From Cunninghamia lanceolata (lineage: Eukaryota > Streptophyta > Pinopsida > Cupressales > Cupressaceae): a stretch of 64,000 nucleotides of DNA. How positions within the stretch are numbered: position 1 is the first letter of the stretch; each line of letters begins with the position of its first letter. Below, one piece after another: positions 35,518-46,714 of this stretch. Both the position numbers and the translations under genes were made by a program. The stretch lies in contig BSBN01001225.1 of NCBI GenBank assembly GCA_027924645.1, forward strand, positions 11,736,001 through 11,800,000, in the 5' to 3' direction. A model generated the notes under the pieces. That model was not told the DNA's origin. It searched no databases and saw only the letters and a program-made list of their open reading frames with translations.

Positions 35518-36470
35518 GTGAAGAAATTTGTTGTTTCTGGTCTTGATGGTTGTAATCGTGCATTGGAAGTTAAACTTCCTGCAGAAAAGACAATGTTATT
35601 GCATAAGAGATTTGGCCACATTGGTGAGAAGGTTCTGCGTACCCTAAAAAATAAGAACCTCATTGAGGGGTTAGATGATTGTAATCTCGAGTTTGACTTG
35701 TGTGAACATTGCATTTATGGAAAACAAAACCATGTTCAGTTTTACTTGAGTTCTCATAAGTCTTCTGGTGTGTTGGACCTTATTCATTCTGATGTGTTTG
35801 GTCCTATTAATGTTCCTTCATTATCAAAATCTGTATACTTTGTATCTTTTATAGATGATTACAGTAGAAGGACATGGATTTATTTTCTCAAAAGCAAATC
35901 TGAAGTCTATTGCAAGTTTAAGGAGTTTAAAGCCTTTGTTGAAAATTAGACTGGTAAAAAGATTAAATGTTTGAGAACTGACAATGGTGGTGAGTTATGT
36001 TCTATAGAATTCGATAAGTATTGCAAGGATTTGGGATTGAAAGGCACAAGACAACTCCATACACCCCACAGCAAAATGGAGTTGCAGAGAGGATGAACAG
36101 GACACTGATGGAGAAGGCTAGGAGTATGCTTAGTGGAGCTGGTCTAGAACAAAAGTTTTGGGCTGAAGCTATTGCCATTACTTGCTATTTGGTAAATAGA
36201 TCTCCTATATCAGCTCTTGTTGGAAAGATACCCATGGAGGTGTGGTCTGGTAGAAATCCTTCAGTAAGGCATCTTCATGTTTTTGGTTGTGAGGCATATG
36301 CACATGTGCCTAGGGAGAAGCGGTCAAAGTTGGAGAACAAAGATGTTAAATGTATTTTCATTGGCTATGGTGTTGGTGTGAAAGGATACAAGCTTTGAGA
36401 CCCCGTGGCTGGAAAAGTGTTGTATAGCAGAAGTGTCATCTTTAGAGAGCTTACACCTTCTTCCACTATT
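35518..36470 (+). pseudogene. C2 integrase
   Basis: The zinc-binding part (HKRFGHIGEKVL then CEHCIYGKQ) is followed by the catalytic core with HSDVFGPINV, RTDNGGELC and, after a frameshift near 36035, PQQNGVAERMNRT. All three acidic catalytic residues remain. The C-terminal end (VFGCEAYAHVPREKRSKLE, CIFIGYGVGVKGYKL) is complete. Stops are at 35947 and 36396. Confidence 0.9.
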
Positions 36471-38290
36471 TTGCAGCTAGAAGAAAAAGAAAAGAAAGAG
36501 GATGTTATTCAGTTTCCTCTCAACCCTGAGAAGACTGAATAGAAAGACAATGTTGGACCTGATGATGAGGAGAGATCTAGCAGCTCTAAAAGCTCAGATG
36601 AAGAAGCTAAACCTCAACCTCAGCTCTTGAGGAGGTCTACACGGATAAGAAAGCAACCTGAAAGGTTTGGTTTTACATTGCTTGATTCTAGTTGTGCTTA
36701 TGCTTTAATCACTAACAATGATGAACCTAGAACTGTGTCAGAGGCTTTGGATATGAAGGATGCAGGTTCCTGGAAGGAGGTCATGGAGGAAGAAATGGCT
36801 TCTTTGGAAAAGAATCAAACTTGGGACTTGGTGCCTTTGCCTCCTGGATGGAAACCCATTGGATGAAAATGGGTGTTCAAGAAGAAAATTGGTGCAGATG
36901 GCAGTGTTGAGAAGTATAAGGCTAGATTGGTTGCAAAGGGGTATTCACAAGTGGAGGGTATAGATTATGGTGAGATCTTCTCTCCTGTTGCAAAGCTGAC
37001 ATCCTTTTGATTCTTGTTGTCTCTCGCAGCAGCCTATGACTTGGAGGTAGAACAGATGGATGTGAAGACAACTTTCCTTCACAGTGACTTGGAGGAAGAA
37101 ATCTACATGTCACAGCCAGAGCCTTACATGGTGAAAGGTAAAGAAAATTTGGTTTGCAAACTTAAAAAGTCTTTGTATGGTTTGAAGCAATCTCCTAGGA
37201 GATGGTACTTGAAGTTTGATGCATTTGTGTTGTCAATTAGATTTGTGAGATCGAAATCAAATCACTGTGTTTATTATAAATTTGATGGTGATCATATTCT
37301 CATTGTTGCACTGTATGTTGATGATATGTTGCTCATTGGGAAGGGTAAGAATATGATTTCTAATTTTAAATCTCAGTTGTCAGCTCAGTTTGAAATGAAA
37401 GATTTAGGGGCAGCCAGGTACATTCTAGGAATGGAAATAAGAAGAGATAGAACCAATGGAAAACTTTGGTTAAGCCAAAGTAAGTATGTGAAGACCATGT
37501 TGGACAGATTTAGCATGGTAGGTTGTAGACCATTGTGTGTTCCTGTTTCTTTGGGGACAAAGTTGTCTGTTGAGGATTGTCCAAAATCTCCTAGTGAGGT
37601 GGAGGACATGAGCAGAGTACTTTATGCTAGTGCTGTTTGTAGTTTGATGTATGCTATGGTCTGCACAAGACCAGACATTGCCCAAGCAGTGGGAGCCCTT
37701 AGTCGATTTATGGCTAATCCTGGACGGGTTCATTAGGATGCAGTTAAGTGAATGTTTAGATATTTGAGGGGTACTTCCGAGTACTCCATTTGCTATCATG
37801 GTAATGTTTCAAGACCTCTGCATTCTATTGATATTCATGGATTTGTAGATTCAGATTGGGCAGGTGACATTGATAGTACGAGATCCACCAGTGCTTATGT
37901 GTTTACACTATTTGGTGGTGCTATTAGTTGGATGAGTAAACGACAACCTATTGTTACTTTGTCCATGACAGAAACTGAGTACTTGGCAACAACTCATACT
38001 TGTAAGGAAGCCATTTGGCTTAAAAGATTGTGTTTAGATATTGGTGTTAATGCAGGTCAGATCACGATCAGTTGTGACAGTCAAAGTGCAATTTGCCTTG
38101 TGAAGAATCCAACTTTCCATGCTAGAACCAAGCACATTGATGTTCAGTTTCACTTTGTGAGACATTGTTGAGGATGGAAAGTTAAATTTGGAGAAGGTAG
38201 ATACTTTGAAGAATGTTGCAAATGCATTGATGAAACCAGTGAGAACAGAGAAGTTTAGATGGTGTTCAGAGTCTATGGGCCTCTTGGCCT
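36471..38290 (+). pseudogene. C2 reverse transcriptase and RNase H
   Basis: A linker with STRIRKQPERFG leads to the RVT_2 domain ([55 protein letters not shown], catalytic YVDDMLLIGK). RNase H follows with DSDWAGDIDSTRSTS, TETEYLA and ARTKHIDVQFHF. Stops near 36864, 37008, 37734, 37749 and 38169 interrupt it; after 38171 the end region is frame-damaged. The YVDD motif is intact. Confidence 0.92.
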
Positions 38291-38349
38291 ATAGCAGTTA
38301 AATCTTATTTTTCTATTGGCTCTTACAAGGTGTTCGACAAGTGGGAGAA

Positions 38350-39358
38350 TGGTGGAAATTAAGGTGTCTCAACCTTGGTAATTCTTCGCATTTAAAATGT
38401 TTGTATTAATTATTTAATTGCCTATGTTGTAAATATTTGGAAATTCTATATTGTCATATTGTGGGATGTGGCACGGTGATGTGTCAATCCTACATGGATT
38501 ATGACAACTTGTATTTTTGTCCTCACATGAGGAGATAGGCATCCCACTTAGTGGTAGGAACATTTTTCCATGTGTCGGCATCTTCCATGTTGTGTAAGGG
38601 AATGTTTGACCGGAATGGTTATGACGGATTCCTATGATGAATCTATGACATGTACGAGTCAGAAATAGAAGGTTATAAGACAAGTGATGACATGTGTCAT
38701 GAAACATCTTTGAATAAGGCATATTTAGGCGCCCCAAGGTGGAATATGACATGTTGTAAGAGAATATGCTATTTATAGCATGTATATGATAGATTCTCTT
38801 ACAATTGTGAGTTGTAACCACTATGACAGATTCTATGACGGTTGTAAGTGTCGTAAGAGCATCTGTCATAGCCCATTTTGGAAATAGGTGACCTCTTTGG
38901 AATGGGAGTTGTGGACAAGTGTCAGGAACATTCTACAATGTTGACCAAGTGTCCTTGGGCATGGGTTTTGGTCCATGAATCCATGTTGGACACCCATTCC
39001 AAGATAGGTCCAATATTGCCTTGTATTTCCTATTTAAATAGGTGCTTGGAGATGGAGTTTGTATCATAGGTTTACAGGTACTGTTATGCTACTAGATTGA
39101 CTCCAGACATGAGTGTCGAAGACCATTGAAGCTTGCATTGCAAGTGTATTGTAAACAACTTTCAGATTTGTTAATACATTGTGCAGGTTTCTGAGTGTGG
39201 GGCTTTTCACCCGATAAGGGTTTTCCCCACCGTAAATCTTTGTCTCTCTTCTTCTGTCTACTTTCTGGTTCTTGTGTTTTGCTACAATATCTCATGTTAA
39301 TGGTTTAACATTGCTGTAATAGTTAGGATAAATTTGAATTTGCATAGCCCTCTCCTCA
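38350..39358 (+). repeat. C2 3' LTR, right end missing
   Basis: Starts TGGTGGAAATTAAGG after the purine tract GTGGGAGAA (38341-38349). The second base pair of the LTR start is mutated relative to the 5' copy (TGTTGGGAATT). Homology stops at CTCTCCTCAA; the last 45 or so bases, including the terminal CA, are replaced by the coding sequence of another Copia element. Confidence 0.87.
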
Positions 39359-40474
39359 ATAGATGGAGATGTTGAGGAGGAGATATAAATGGAGCAACCA
39401 CAAGGTTTTGTCCAAGACTCTTCTCTAGTATGTAGACTTTAGAAATCTATCTATGGATTGAAATATGTCCCTTGGGCTTGGTATGCCAAGATAGCTTCCT
39501 TCCTTCTCACACTTGCCAGGTTCTCTCGATGCCATTCTAATCTGAGCATCTACATTTTGTAGTAAGATGATTCACTCCTCTTTTGAGTTCTTTATGTTGA
39601 TGACTTATTATTCATAGGGAGTTCTTCATCCACTATTGTGGTAGTGAAAATTGCCCTTCATGATAGGTTTTTGATGACAAATTTGGGCTTGTTGCATTAC
39701 TTTATCGGGATTGAGATATTCTATTTTACTTCCAAGATTACCATCACACAGTCTAAATATACACTTTAAATACTCTCCATATTTTTCATGGCTAGTTGTA
39801 TCTTCATATGCAAGATTTGGTGGGGGTGTGGGATGCCTCACCTATGGGGGGACTATCTAGTCCTTCTAATCATATTCTTGACTCTCTCTACTTTGGGGAG
39901 TCATTTCTCTCTCTATTTGGGGGGTCATTTCTCTCTTTTCTTAGGGGGGTTTCTTCTCTTTGGGGGGATTTTCATGTACATAGGTATCTTTATTAGGCTT
40001 TATTTGCTAAGACCCATCTTTTCACCCATCTAAGCTACACTTAAGGGGGTTGTCAGTGTAGGTTTTTATTTTCCTATTTTCCTAGGTTTTTCCTACACTT
40101 CTAATTAAGATTGCTTAGGATTAATAATGTGAGTATTAGTGTGAGTGAGCGTGATGTGATAGAATCTTCCTTGGGAGTTACACTTGCCTATTTTAGGCTA
40201 TTGTGGTGGACCCTTCCCATTGGTCATATTTGCACCCTCTCCCCTCTCTTATTTTCTATATATACTCACCTCCTAACTAGTATGGTCTATTGATTCATGT
40301 AGATATAAATTCTTTTGCATTCTCTTAATGCTATTTTTATTTATGAGCATTTACATTTCTCTCTTGGAGACTAATGTTATTGTGTTATTTTGATTTTGTA
40401 TCATTTGCATTTATGATTTATTATCTACTCATAGCACTATATTTCTGGGTTATTTATCTTTCCATATTCTAACA
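39359..40474 (+). mobile_element. Copia fragment C3 (RT piece plus 3' LTR)
   Basis: Positions 39362-39790 encode, with stops, a piece of a Copia RVT_2 domain. GDVEEEI-MEQPQGFVQDSS, KSIYGLK-VPWAWYAKI, the catalytic LYVDDLLFIGSS and LGLLHYFIGIEI can be read. A G-rich stretch with repeated GGGGGG-TCATTTCTCTC words follows. It ends with TTAAGGGGGT and a complete LTR. Everything upstream of this RT segment is missing. It joins the broken LTR of C2 directly, so a deletion removed both neighbouring ends. Confidence 0.85.
40051..40474 (+). repeat. C3 3' LTR
   Basis: 424 bases, TGTCAGTGTAGG to ATTCTAACA, directly after the purine tract TTAAGGGGGT. A TATA-like CTATATATACTC sits near 40256. It is short compared with the other LTRs here. 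Confidence 0.75.
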
Positions 40475-41928
40475 TAATTAATTGTATTATTAAGCAATAA
40501 TATTGATTTCAATACAATAGCCATGCACATGACCTTATAGGAGCATCACCAACATGTAAATCAAGAGTAATTCTGATAGCATAATGACACTTGTAAAGTG
40601 CACTATCCATACTCCATCCCAAGAACTCAATAAATAGATGAAGCACAAATAGGAAACCATCCAATGGTTTTTAGAAAACCATGTACCACCACAAAAGAAG
40701 TATGAGACCCAAACCTCCATGGCACAAAATCTAATTCCCCCTTTAGTCTTGGTCTTCTAATTTATTATGGAATTATTCCTTACACATTGTCATAGTTATC
40801 ACAACTTGTCATATTATAAACTATCATAATATGGGTCAAGGTTCCAATGTAACTCCACTGTAATCATGTTTATGTGTCATAAAAGTTGTTATAAATAACT
40901 CTCATCTTACAATGTTATAAGATGCTCTTACATATCATAATGGTATTAAATGCTCTTACAACATCTTACACACTTTACAAGGTAGCTGACGCATAGCCAA
41001 GAGGGTCATTTCAAAGCGAAAGGCCTCATTTCCCATTTGAGGCTAAAATTATTAATAAATACAAATATTAGGATGCAAAGTTTATGAGACCTTTCCCAAC
41101 AACTACTTCATGTTATATCATTTTCATGAGGCACAATTTAGATTAGTGCCTCAAATCATATCCATATGATGCAAGGTCAAACATGAGAGGCTTGAAATTG
41201 AACCACATACAATTATAAGTCTAAATTTACTCTTTTGAATCCATTAAATTGAATGGACAATAAATTTATGTAACATAGAAATAATTGTAATATAGCTTCA
41301 ATATTGATTCTTGCCCATTATTATTGAAACTAAATACACTAATCCATCATATTTAATTTTCAAATATTCATTTATAATTATCAACCAACCCAACTCTAAA
41401 TAATCTAGATTAATTTTACTTAAATGAATCTCACATTTGTTTAGTCAGATGAAATTATTGATGTGAGTACAACGTTTTGTGCTCTTCTTGATGGGAGGAC
41501 ATTGTTTTGAAGAGGATGCGTTATTTTGGCAATCTAGTTGTGAACAAGGAATCTCGACCTTGAATTCCTATGGCACTGGATGTCCTTTTTTTCAAAACAA
41601 TTCCTCTTTTCTTTTCTTTTAATTCATAAGGATTGATATTATATTAAATTTTCAAAAAAAGACGTACAACCTTTGTCATACTAGCAATAAGTTTGTAGAC
41701 CACCAACAAAGACCCAATCTTTCTTCTTCACAAACCCTAGACCAGGCTATCCCTTTCCAAATAGACCACCATTATATGTTCTACACCAAAATGGCCACGT
41801 AGGGCCGATGTATGCTAATTAGCTATATACTTTTTTACATTTCACAAAGCTTCAAAATAGTGAAAATTTGAACACCCTTAACCTATACCATATTGACATT
41901 ACATACTAACTTTTAAAGAACCAACATA
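40475..41928. other. AT-rich spacer, nothing recognised
   Basis: About 1.45 kb of AT-rich sequence between C3 and the gene-like fragment. No LTR, repeat pair, tRNA-like box or conserved frame was seen. Confidence 0.5.
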
Positions 41929-42543
41929 TTAGTCTTTTCCATTCTCCTGCATATAATCTATGAATTTTGCTACCCACTCAAAATCCTGCATAGGCTCAAT
42001 ATGGAGCATTTTCATTAAAAAACTAGCACCTATAGTTGCCCTTGCACGATGCACCAACAAATCCGCATCACTGATGTCAAGGAGGAAATAGTAGTAATTT
42101 ATTACTTCCCCTAGGATATCCATTAATTCCAACTCATGGGGTTAGGACACCTCAACTCCCAAATTTGCAACTGCAAGCACCTCTTCTAATCCACCCAACG
42201 GGTCCAGCTTGAACATCTTTTGAGCCATAGTCTCCACCTCAGCTTTTGGAATATGCAAGTCTAGGAGCAAAGCAACGAACCTGGAAGAAATGTCTATATC
42301 AAATCGATAGTATTCACCATCCTCCATGAATACCCTTCTTAGAATGAAATTTGCAACACTAATCGAAAGGAAATCATTCTCTAGTAGAATGCGCTTGAGC
42401 ATAAGCTCAAATACCTCTCCTAGAAATTCCATTTGACACACCTTGCTTACCAATCATATCAAGTTATCCATGCTAGCACATGTAATGCACTTTGTGGACA
42501 TATACACTACAAACTTCATTCTTTCTACCATTCAAACCATGGC
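41929..42543 (-). pseudogene. Possible decayed host-gene fragment, unknown family
   Basis: Reading the minus strand from 42543 to 41929 gives one frame of about 205 codons with only two stops (TGA near 42457, TAA near 42142) and a natural end (QENGKD-stop). The composition is protein-like and helical: FELMLKRILLENDFLSISV, LLLDLHIPKAEVETMAQKMF, EVINYYYFLLDISDADLLV, FEWVAKFIDYM. No retroelement motif is present and no LTR brackets it. It has no visible intron, so it may be a single exon or a retrocopy. I do not recognise the family. Chance is possible but less likely at this length. Confidence 0.4.
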
Positions 42544-43062
42544 TTAAGAGCTTTATAAGACAGAAAGTATACCCATCCAACTCAAATGATTGTACTTACT
42601 GATCTTGGCCATGCGATTAGCTTTGCAACCTATGATTAATGAGGATGTCATCTGTCAACTAACCTATGAAAAAATCCTTCCTAAATCTCATTTACTACCA
42701 GTTACTAATTAACCCATTGCGCAATGATAGTTGAGCTTGCTTACAAGCTTATTTGATGATTATCAAATGTCCCATCATAAATTATGATATTCTAAGATGA
42801 ATTATTATTTTGATGGGGGAAGTACATGAATATGTATAATCTTTTATCCAAATATATTCCCATATCAGGAATTTTGATCAGAATTATAATCATTAGATGC
42901 TAAGTTTGAATCAGATTTTACCGACAATTGAGCCACCGATAACTTTAGCAATTCTCTCCACTTAGCTTTCCACACCAACGATGTGGAAAGCTTGACAAAC
43001 TATTCATCAAGAAGACATGCAATTTTGTGCTAGCTCCTAATCAATAGCTCTCGAATGAACTC
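42544..43062. other. Spacer left of element A
   Basis: AT-rich DNA without recognised features. Its last five bases, AACTC, are the candidate left target duplication of element A; the right partner lies beyond the window. Confidence 0.5.
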
Positions 43063-44180
43063 TATTGGCAAGAGACACTGTGTGGCTTCATGAGTGTTGT
43101 CATTGATGGCAACAAAGTCTATCCCACACATCCGTAGCACATAGTATGCCTATACCGAAAGTCAGATTGAAGAATGTTTTGGTCCGGTGAATAAGAACAA
43201 AGCATGCAGCAAGGTCTGACAATTAGGTTCGGATCTCTCAGATGGTGTAACTTAGCAAGTTGTAGACTTGGACAAGTCAAGAGGAGTACCATGACTACTA
43301 CATTCCAAAGATTGAGCCTTCGGTGATGAATGAGTGAAAAGATATGAGCATCCAAGTGTTGGGTTCCTGACAGGTAGAGTAGACTGAGGAAGAACTGACC
43401 GGTAACACATCAAACTTTAATCTGGATGAGAAATTGATAGTGATCAAGCTATTTGAGGGATCATACATGGTTGGCTAACATGATTGATGACTTCTATGTC
43501 TATGTCTTTGATACGCATCACATATTAAGCATGGATTCAGCCGACAGATCAGTGTCTTGGAAATGTCTTTAGTATTCCAATTGCTGACTAGAAAGATGAC
43601 TGAAACCCTTGGTGCAAATATATATACCAAATGGATTTCAGTGTGAAGGATGAAGTTGTGTGTTTTAGTATGCGAGGAAAGATAGAGATAAGTGTGGAAG
43701 CAGCAATACAAGTCCTGTATGTGACAAAACAACATCACTAAAACAGAGGTAGAATGAAGTGCATTAGATCAATATATTGAGCCTAACCAGAATTGAACCT
43801 CAGCATATATGAATGCCTCTCATCAATTCAAACAACTGGTTACTTCTAAATACCTTGTAGATAGTGAGTCTCTTGTAGGTAGTGTGCCTCTTGTGAGCAG
43901 TGTGCTCGGGCAGTGAGCCCTAATTGGCAAGTGCCATTTTGTACTTCTTATTTTTTTAATAAAGAACACAATCCTTGGTTAGTCACCCCGTGGTTTTTCC
44001 CTTAACAGGGTTTTCCACGTAAAAATCCTTGTGTTATGTGTGTTGATTTTATTTATGCTCTCATGGTTATATATGCTTATATGTTTTGATGTTGCACTAA
44101 TTGTTAAAGGAGAAAAGAAAGTTAAGAAATGTAAGATAACTGATTCACCCCCCTCTCAGTTATCTACTTTGTTTCCAACA
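43063..44180 (+). repeat. Element A 5' LTR
   Basis: 1,118 bases. The start reads TATTGGCAAGAG, a mutated form of TGTTGGCAAGAG in the 3' LTR. It ends TTTGTTTCCAACA. GATTCACCCCCCTC near 44144 is the family's C-rich end motif. Element B's LTR shares both ends but is about 350 bases longer. Confidence 0.9.
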
Positions 44181-44182
44181 AT

Positions 44183-44194
44183 TGGTATCAGAGC
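44183..44194 (+). other. Element A primer-binding site
   Basis: TGGTATCAGAGC, two bases after the 5' LTR, a perfect initiator-Met tRNA complement. Its preservation shows that A kept the signals needed in cis for reverse transcription. Confidence 0.94.
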
Positions 44195-44245
44195 TAAGTT
44201 CCTCTAAACAGAGCCTAACAGTTTGAGGAAGATCTGAGAATCTCA

Positions 44246-45442
44246 ATGGATATGTATGGTATGAAGGAACAACTTCAGTCTGCCCTAGATGATCTTGAGC
44301 AATCTCACTCTGAAGTCAATAACTTGAGAGAAAGAATCAAACAATTTAATGATTTCATAAATGAGCTAAAAGAAAAACTGAGTATCTCTGTGAAAAAGAG
44401 AAAGGAACTACTTCAACAATCAGCAAGTCAAAGTGAAGCCAATGATACTAATGAAGATCTAAATGAGAAAAACAAGCTATGTGAGAAGCTATCAAAAGAG
44501 GTCATTATGTTAAGACATGAAATGGAATCAAGGGTTATGAGATTCACCCAAGAAATTGAAGAGAAAAGAAAAATTGAAGATAATCTAAAACAATCTCTCA
44601 AGGAGAAGTCAAAAGACCGCCACAAAATGGATATAATAATCAGGCATTTGGAATCTGATCTTGAAGAAGCTAGAGATAACGAAGAACAACTTGAGAATTA
44701 GATAGACACTCTTAAAAGGGATCTTCAAACAACAAATTAATACAAAGAGAAATTCAAGATAAGCTCTACTCAACTTGAACTTCTTCTTGAAAGCCAAAAG
44801 AGGGTAGATGACAAGCATGGCTTGGCATATGAGAAAAGTGAAAGCTCCAGATCTAGTCAGAAGAACTCTAGATCAGGAAATCCAAGGACCACGCCTAGAA
44901 GACCTCCGATATGGCAACCAAATGCTCAAAGATATCCATCCTTCAATGGATACTGCTATAGTTGCAACAACTTCAGTCGTAAAGAAACTCAGTGTAGAAG
45001 AAGAATGAATCAGACTAATTCATCCTTCTCCAGATAGTGTTTCAACTGCAAAAGGTATGGTCACAAATCTCATGAATGTAGAAATATGCAAATAAACAAT
45101 TCTCTCAATGGTAGATGCTTTGCATGCAATAGAATGGGACATATGGCTAATCAATGCAGATCAAGAGGATATCAGTCAATTATGCAAATAAATGTTGTTT
45201 GCCACAATTGCAATAGATCTGATCATATTGCCAAATTCTGTAGAAGTAAGGATTAGGATAAAAAGGGTCCGGATAAAAAGGGTCCGGTGCATCATAATCA
45301 AAATCAAGATAAAGGAAAAGACAAAGTGAGTGCGGATGAAGTTCAAAGGGAGATGAACAAGATTTGGGTGAAGAAGAGTACAGAAAATGTTGGGGATGGA
45401 TCCGCACTAGAATCTGGTGCTAATATTCCTTCTGGAAACTAA
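44246..45442 (+). pseudogene. A ORF1: gag-like coiled-coil zinc-knuckle protein
   Basis: The ATG at 44246 is 51 bases after the primer site, so no separate capsid domain precedes it. One frame runs to the TAA at 45440, interrupted only by in-frame stops (TAG 44699, TAA near 44737, TAG 45035, TAG near 45254). The first 150 codons are a continuous coiled coil (ALDDLEQSHSEVNNLRERIK onward). Four zinc knuckles follow: CYSCNNFSRKETQC, which has lost its His, then intact CFNCKRYGHKSHEC, CFACNRMGHMANQC and CHNCNRSDHIAKFC. A tandem 15-mer (GGATAAAAAGGGTCC) precedes the tail. The tail NKIWVKK corresponds to the gag/protease linker of C1. Inferred role: RNA binding and packaging. Confidence 0.85.
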
Positions 45443-45460
45443 ATAGATGAGCTCTAGCTT

Positions 45461-45468
45461 AGGGGGAG
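45461..45468 (+). other. A: purine tract between ORF1 and ORF2
   Basis: AGGGGGAG, 18 bases after the ORF1 stop, at the same place as in element B (22721-22728). Read with the Sirevirus layout, it marks the right edge of the ancestral pol deletion. Confidence 0.7.
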
Positions 45469-46080
45469 TCACAAAGGAAAATAAATTCCCCCAGCCAGTC
45501 ATTTGGTGCCCAAATTAGGCACATGGAATGTTGCAAATTAAATGGTTCTCAGAGAAATACCCAAATAACCCTTAGTAAAAATATGAATGATCTGCAAGGA
45601 GTTTTGAAGAGTTTAATTAGCCAAGATTGATCCAGTTTGACAACCATCCAGTAAAAGCAGGAGTTTCACAGTTGGATCTGGTATGATTCAAAACTGAAAT
45701 ATCTTGATCTACAGATAAATGGCATGATTGGTGGAAAGGAGATACATTGTCAATTATCACTAAAATAATTCTAAGTGCATCTCAGTGGTTTGGAAAGATC
45801 TCTCTCAGAACAAGGTAACTGGATGACTTAATTTGTGCATTTATTGCAAAAGGAAATTAGGGTTTGTGCAGAGATAAAAGGGTTCTTTTATTCATCATTT
45901 GCACAATTGCATTCGAGAAAAAGAAAAGTAGAGCTTTGCATCAAGATTGTTACAACCTTCTCAAAGATCAACTGTAGAATCTGATTCAACCAGCAATCTT
46001 TTTCGATGCATATTGTGAACCCTAGAAGTGTAAAAAGGTATTTCAATTTCTGAATATCTCTCTCTAAATCTTTTGCAAAG
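45469..46080 (+). other. A: spacer between ORF1 and ORF2
   Basis: About 610 bases without a long frame. It starts with AAATTCCCCCAGCC, shared in form with element B, and leads to the ATG of ORF2 at 46081. Confidence 0.5.
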
Positions 46081-46714
46081 ATGGATACTCCTATGGTTGT
46101 TAAGATCACTGATAGGCCGTGCCCAAAGTTCAAAAAACACCCCTGCAAATCCCTAGAAGTTGATCCCTTAGGCACCTTTTCTAGCATTCTGCATGGGGTT
46201 TTGCACGTAGAAGATGGTAGGGTATACATCCATGCCAATATTGAGGAATTTGGAGAATCAAAGCTGATGGATATCTACCATAAACAAGTAATAGATGAAA
46301 CCTTTGAACTCAAACCTCAATACAAGGCCATCCGGGATAAGCATTTTGGACATGGCATCCACTTTCCTTGTTTTACAGAAGATGAATGGGTCTGATATGT
46401 TCTTAGAAGAATAAATGACAACTTCATGTGGTTATTGAAGCCCTTCAAGATAACAAAATATGCAAATAGGGCAATAACTGGATTGCACTCATTTAGTGGG
46501 TTGCCTGCACTCAAATCTGTCAAGAACCAATAGTAAGTGAGGCTACCAGATCTGAGTTTGACAAAAGAGCCATGCCAATAGAAGATATCATAGATCCAGA
46601 TATCAAATTTGCCTCTATGATAATTGGCTATAAAATCAATCACTCCAGTAGGGAGAATTCTGTGTTCGGAACTGCAATTTATATGCATATCAAATGCTAA
46701 GGGAAAATGTAGAT
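46081..46714 (+). pseudogene. A ORF2, N-terminal part
   Basis: It starts at ATG 46081 and aligns with the start of B ORF2: KFKKHPCKSLEVDPLG, then HVEDGRVYIHANIEE, FTEDEWV and FMWLLKPFKITK. A TGA at 46393 replaces the Trp codon seen in B, and a frameshift lies near 46530. The alignment continues (EFDKRAMPIEDI, FASMIIGYKINHSS) to 46714, where the Tat element begins. The other half resumes at 60065 exactly where B's sequence continues (YDLCELL). No known domain is recognised. Confidence 0.8.

Larger units (their letters stand above)
33095..39358 (+). mobile_element. Copia element C2, decayed
   Basis: A plus-strand Copia element with 5' LTR, initiator-Met primer site, gag, protease, integrase, RT, RNase H, purine tract and a 3' LTR that lacks its last 45 or so bases. 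Gag is short and has one zinc knuckle, unlike C1, so it belongs to another Copia lineage, most like the Tork/TAR group. About a dozen in-frame stops and one frameshift have killed it. A 200-base LTR sample differs by about 4%. The target duplication cannot be checked because the right end is lost. Confidence 0.9.
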
